NCBI RefSeq assembly: GCF_900120195.1
Contig: NZ_LT635539.1
Location: 502,830 to 566,829, forward strand
From: Blautia sp. Marseille-P3087
GTDB taxonomy: Bacteria > Bacillota > Clostridia > Lachnospirales > Lachnospiraceae
Length of the DNA: 64,000 bases
Reading direction: 5' to 3'
The notes under the pieces: model-generated
What the model was told of the DNA's origin: nothing
What the model saw: the letters and a program-made list of their open reading frames with translations, nothing else
Databases searched by the model: none
Program-made: the position numbers and the translations under genes
Shown here: positions 61,537-64,000 of the stretch, piece by piece
Numbering within the stretch: position 1 is the first letter of the stretch
Layout: the number at the start of each line of letters is the position of its first letter

Positions 61537-62572
61537 AATGTACCTCCCAGTCCCGGAGCGCCAGCGCCGTAGTCACGCCGTTACGCCCTGTTTTCTTTTT
61601 TATCAGTCTGCCCTGCTCCGCGCCCAGGACCGCACTTCTCTCACAGACATTTCCTACACCTGTGATCTTTTTTACAAATTCTGATTCTTCAAATGTCCCT
61701 TTTGCATTCTGCAGCTCTGCCTCGCCAAATGTACAAAAAGGAATGTTCCAGTCTGCCGCCAGTGCAAGAATTCCCTGCTCCTCTTTTTTCAGGGAAATAC
61801 TTGCGATCTGACTGACTGCTTCCTGATAAATACTTTCTGACTCCAGACAGGCTTCCGCTTCCTGCCGGATGATCTCTGCTTCTTTATCTTTTTTACATCC
61901 AAGACCAAGAACAACAGCCTTTGGCACGATCTGCACTGTAGATGTAAAAGGCAGACATGCACGATGCACTGTCACGGCAATCCCTGCCTCTGGTTTACCT
62001 GAATCTTCCGGAGTGCATACTTTCAGTCCTCTCGGAAGTGACCCTGCCCATGGAAATTCACTGTAAAACCCGACAGATTCACCTGCCAGTATTGCCGCAG
62101 ATACTTCTTTCGCGGCTTTCATATTAAAGATCGCACAGTGATTATTCTTTGCAAATACATCCACCGCAAATCGGTCATGGAGATCCGTTGCCGTTGTCAC
62201 CACCGGCTCTGCCCCAAGTATTTCTGCTGTTTTAAGCGCAAGTGCATTTGCACCTCCAAGATGTCCGGACAAAAGTGAGATGACGAATTTTCCGCATTCA
62301 TCGACCACTAACACTGCCGGATCTGATTTCTTACTTGCAACATAAGGGGCAATGCTGCGCACTGCGATTCCACATGCACCGACAAAAATAAGTCCGTCAT
62401 CTGTCTTGAAATGATGTCCTGTCCAGACTGCTGTATTCTCTGCAATGGAATCTTCCAGATATTTACTTTTCTTAAAAAGATTGGTCGTAAACCCACACTG
62501 CAGCAGTCCTTTTTGAAGCTGCTCTGCCGTAGTATAGCCAGTCAGACTGAAACAGATGATCGAAATTTGCAT
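61529..62572 (-). CDS. cbiG: Cobalt-precorrin-5A hydrolase CbiG
   Basis: A 347-residue protein opening the delta-lactone of cobalt-precorrin-5A with loss of acetaldehyde, a step specific to the anaerobic route. ISIICFSLTGYTTAEQLQ, VGACGIAVRSIAPYVASKKSDPAVLVVDECGKFVISLLSGHLGGAN-type residues in the central domain and VLGLGCKKDKEAEII in the C-terminal domain identify CbiG. Start ATG at 62572. Confidence 0.95.
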   Translation of the reverse strand: MQISIICFSLTGYTTAEQLQKGLLQCGFTTNLFKKSKYLEDSIAENTAVWTGHHFKTDDGLIFVGACGIAVRSIAPYVASKKSDPAVLVVDECGKFVISLLSGHLGGANALALKTAEILGAEPVVTTATDLHDRFAVDVFAKNNHCAIFNMKAAKEVSAAILAGESVGFYSEFPWAGSLPRGLKVCTPEDSGKPEAGIAVTVHRACLPFTSTVQIVPKAVVLGLGCKKDKEAEIIRQEAEACLESESIYQEAVSQIASISLKKEEQGILALAADWNIPFCTFGEAELQNAKGTFEESEFVKKITGVGNVCERSAVLGAEQGRLIKKKTGRNGVTTALALRDWEVHFE

Positions 62573-62595
62573 CTTCTTTTCCTTTAGCTTAATTC

Positions 62596-63354
62596 TTATT
62601 TTGTTGCTTCTCTGAATTCCGTCGTAAATCCCGGATCATACAGCTTAGAGCGGTCATAATGTGCCGCACTCACAGAATCTCCAATGATCATCAAAGCGGT
62701 TTTCGTGATATTATTTTCTGCTGCTGTTTTTGCAAGTGTGCCTACTGTGCAGACAAATTTCTTTTCATCCGGCCATGTTGCCTTATAAACGATTGCAGCC
62801 GGTGTGTCTTCCTTATATCCGCCCTCGATCAGTCTTCTGCTCAGTTCTTCCAGCATACCGGTACTTAAAAATACAACCATCGTTGCCTGATGTGCCGCAA
62901 AAGACTGGATACTTTCCCTGGATGGAACCGGTGTACGGCCTTCCATTCTTGTAATGATCACACTCTGGGAAATATCCGGAAGTGTATATTCAAGATTCAG
63001 AGCACTGGCTGCCCCACAGAACGCACTGACACCCGGACAGTAATCATAGGCAATGCCTTTTTCATCCAGAATGTCCATCTGCTCTCTGATCGCGCCATAG
63101 ATACACGGATCTCCGGTATGAAGCCTTACTGTCATTTTGCCCTCTGCTTCAGCACGTTCCATAACTGCAATAACTTCTTCAAGTGTCATTTTTGCACTGT
63201 TATGAATTGTGCAGACATCTTTGCTGTATTCCAGAAGCTGCGGATTTACCAGAGATCCTGCATAAATAATCACATCTGCCTCTTCCAGATACTGTTTTCC
63301 TCTTACTGTGATAAGATCCGGTGATCCCGGTCCTGCTCCTACAAAATGAATCAT
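62596..63354 (-). CDS. cbiF: Cobalt-precorrin-4 C11-methyltransferase
   Basis: A 252-residue methyltransferase. IHFVGAGPGSPDLITVRGKQYLEEADVIIYAGSLVNP, VRLHTGDPCIYGAIREQMD, CPGVSAFCGAASALNLEYTLPD and TRMEGRTPVPSRESI are the CbiF/CobM hallmarks. Full length. ATG has AGGAGAAAA, and the gene lies one base after cbiD, 23 bp before cbiG. Confidence 0.95.
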   Translation of the reverse strand: MIHFVGAGPGSPDLITVRGKQYLEEADVIIYAGSLVNPQLLEYSKDVCTIHNSAKMTLEEVIAVMERAEAEGKMTVRLHTGDPCIYGAIREQMDILDEKGIAYDYCPGVSAFCGAASALNLEYTLPDISQSVIITRMEGRTPVPSRESIQSFAAHQATMVVFLSTGMLEELSRRLIEGGYKEDTPAAIVYKATWPDEKKFVCTVGTLAKTAAENNITKTALMIIGDSVSAAHYDRSKLYDPGFTTEFREATK

Positions 63355-63355
63355 A

Positions 63356-64000
63356 TTATTTTTCTCCTTTGCTTATCTTATTTATCAGTTCACCGGCATC
63401 TGCTGTCTGTCCCAGATATCCATATTCATTCGAAAAAACAACTGCTCCGAGCAATATCTGATGATAGGAATGATGATCAAGATAAAACTGGATCTGCCGC
63501 ATGATCTCCTCCATCGTTTTTTTCAGAATTTGATTACTGTCCAACACCTGCAGTGCCTCATCTGTCGTATTACAATCAAGAACTTCTCTCGCACACTCAA
63601 GTGTACATCCGCAACGGATTGCCGCTGCACAGAGTGTTTCCATTCTCGCATCCGCATTGTGAGAATGTGTATTCATGATTCCGGCAGCCACCTTGACAAA
63701 TTTTCCGATATGCGAGATAAAGAGAATTCCCTTTGCTCCCATATTGATTGCCATATCAATTGTTTCACCGACATAATTACTGCATTTCATATTTTTTTCA
63801 AAGGGAAGATCCATATGTGCTCTCAGATAATCCGCTCCATAATTTCCCGGTGTGACCAATAAGTAGTTTTCACCCTGTGCAAGACGCTGTGACATTTCTA
63901 CCCGTATACTGTCAACCAGTGCCTTCTCACTCATCGGCTCCACGATTCCAGAAGTTCCGAGAATCGAAATGCCTCCTTTTATTCCAAGCCGCGGATTAAA
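63356..64000 (-). CDS. cbiD: Cobalt-precorrin-5B C1-methyltransferase CbiD (C-terminal part)
   Basis: The last 214 codons are visible; the start is beyond the window. PRLGIKGGISILGTSGIVEPMSEKALVDSI, PGNYGADYLRA, NYVGETIDMAINMGAKGILFISHIGKFVKVAAGIMNTHS-type residues and ADARMETLCAAAIRCG are typical of CbiD. It adds the C1 methyl in the anaerobic pathway. It is the most upstream corrin gene seen; any cobalamin riboswitch for the operon would lie outside the window. Confidence 0.94.
   Translation of the reverse strand, partial: FNPRLGIKGGISILGTSGIVEPMSEKALVDSIRVEMSQRLAQGENYLLVTPGNYGADYLRAHMDLPFEKNMKCSNYVGETIDMAINMGAKGILFISHIGKFVKVAAGIMNTHSHNADARMETLCAAAIRCGCTLECAREVLDCNTTDEALQVLDSNQILKKTMEEIMRQIQFYLDHHSYHQILLGAVVFSNEYGYLGQTADAGELINKISKGEK

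Overview
The window reads as a chromosomal segment of an anaerobic, moderately low-GC Gram-positive of the class Clostridia, most likely a gut Lachnospiraceae-type organism. This placement is an inference. It rests on strong AGGAGG-type ribosome sites, sigma-A promoters with 17-base spacers, the anaerobic (cbi) cobalamin pathway, C5-pathway aminolevulinate synthesis, GlpP, Rrf2 regulators and a short FtsH. Nearly all genes lie on the minus strand in long, tightly overlapped operons.

Layout. Positions 1-9478 (minus) are housekeeping: an MBL-fold hydrolase (partial), coaE, polA, a small zinc-finger membrane protein, ftsH, tRNA-Leu(CAA), a diaminopimelate decarboxylase, a rhomboid-like protein and CorA. 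aroC follows on the plus strand at 9678-10772. Positions 10841-18480 hold a lactonase gene and a tetrapyrrole operon (hemA, precorrin-2 dehydrogenase, hemC, cobA-hemD fusion, hemB, hemL), driven by a consensus promoter with a perfect 11-5-11 operator. Positions 18651-24110 are a glycerol module (glpP, glpK, GlpA-like dehydrogenase, FAD oxidoreductase, DUF1667 protein).

Positions 24456-38506 are the most distinctive part. One long minus-strand operon runs metY, siroheme sulfite reductase, TusA-like protein, thioredoxin, ThiS-like sulfur carrier, MoeB-like activator, JAMM peptidase, aprA, aprB, cysD, cysN. Upstream of it lies a sulfate transporter operon (sbp, cysT, cysW, cysA) with an IscR-like Rrf2 gene. 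Together these can take sulfate via APS, sulfite and sulfide to a protein thiocarboxylate and then to homocysteine. The carrier ends in GGGAR, so its Gly-Gly is masked, and the JAMM peptidase is the obvious candidate to unmask it. A conserved 9-7-9 palindrome sits at the promoters of metY, cysK and sbp (two copies), which defines a local sulfur regulon.

Positions 38686-46240 hold a rhodanese-TtcA-like protein, a LacI regulator, a second Rrf2 gene, a second O-acetylhomoserine sulfhydrylase, cysK, cbiK and an MFS transporter. Positions 46272-64000 hold fruK, a NEAT-like surface protein divergent from cbiL plus an ABC-2 transporter, a vitamin B6 kinase divergent from a MocR regulator, and then the corrin operon cbiD(partial)-F-G-H-JET-A-B-cobD-cobQ-cbiC. 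The hem operon supplies sirohydrochlorin both for siroheme (sulfite reductase) and for cobalamin (CbiK). No protoporphyrin or heme-branch gene is visible here.

Mobile and repeat DNA: two 98%-identical 143-bp MITEs, each with a perfect 8-bp target duplication, two solo 27-bp palindromes related to the MITE end, three ~138-bp hairpin elements bracketing the moeB-thiS pair, and a highly structured 537-bp gap after the ABC-2 transporter.
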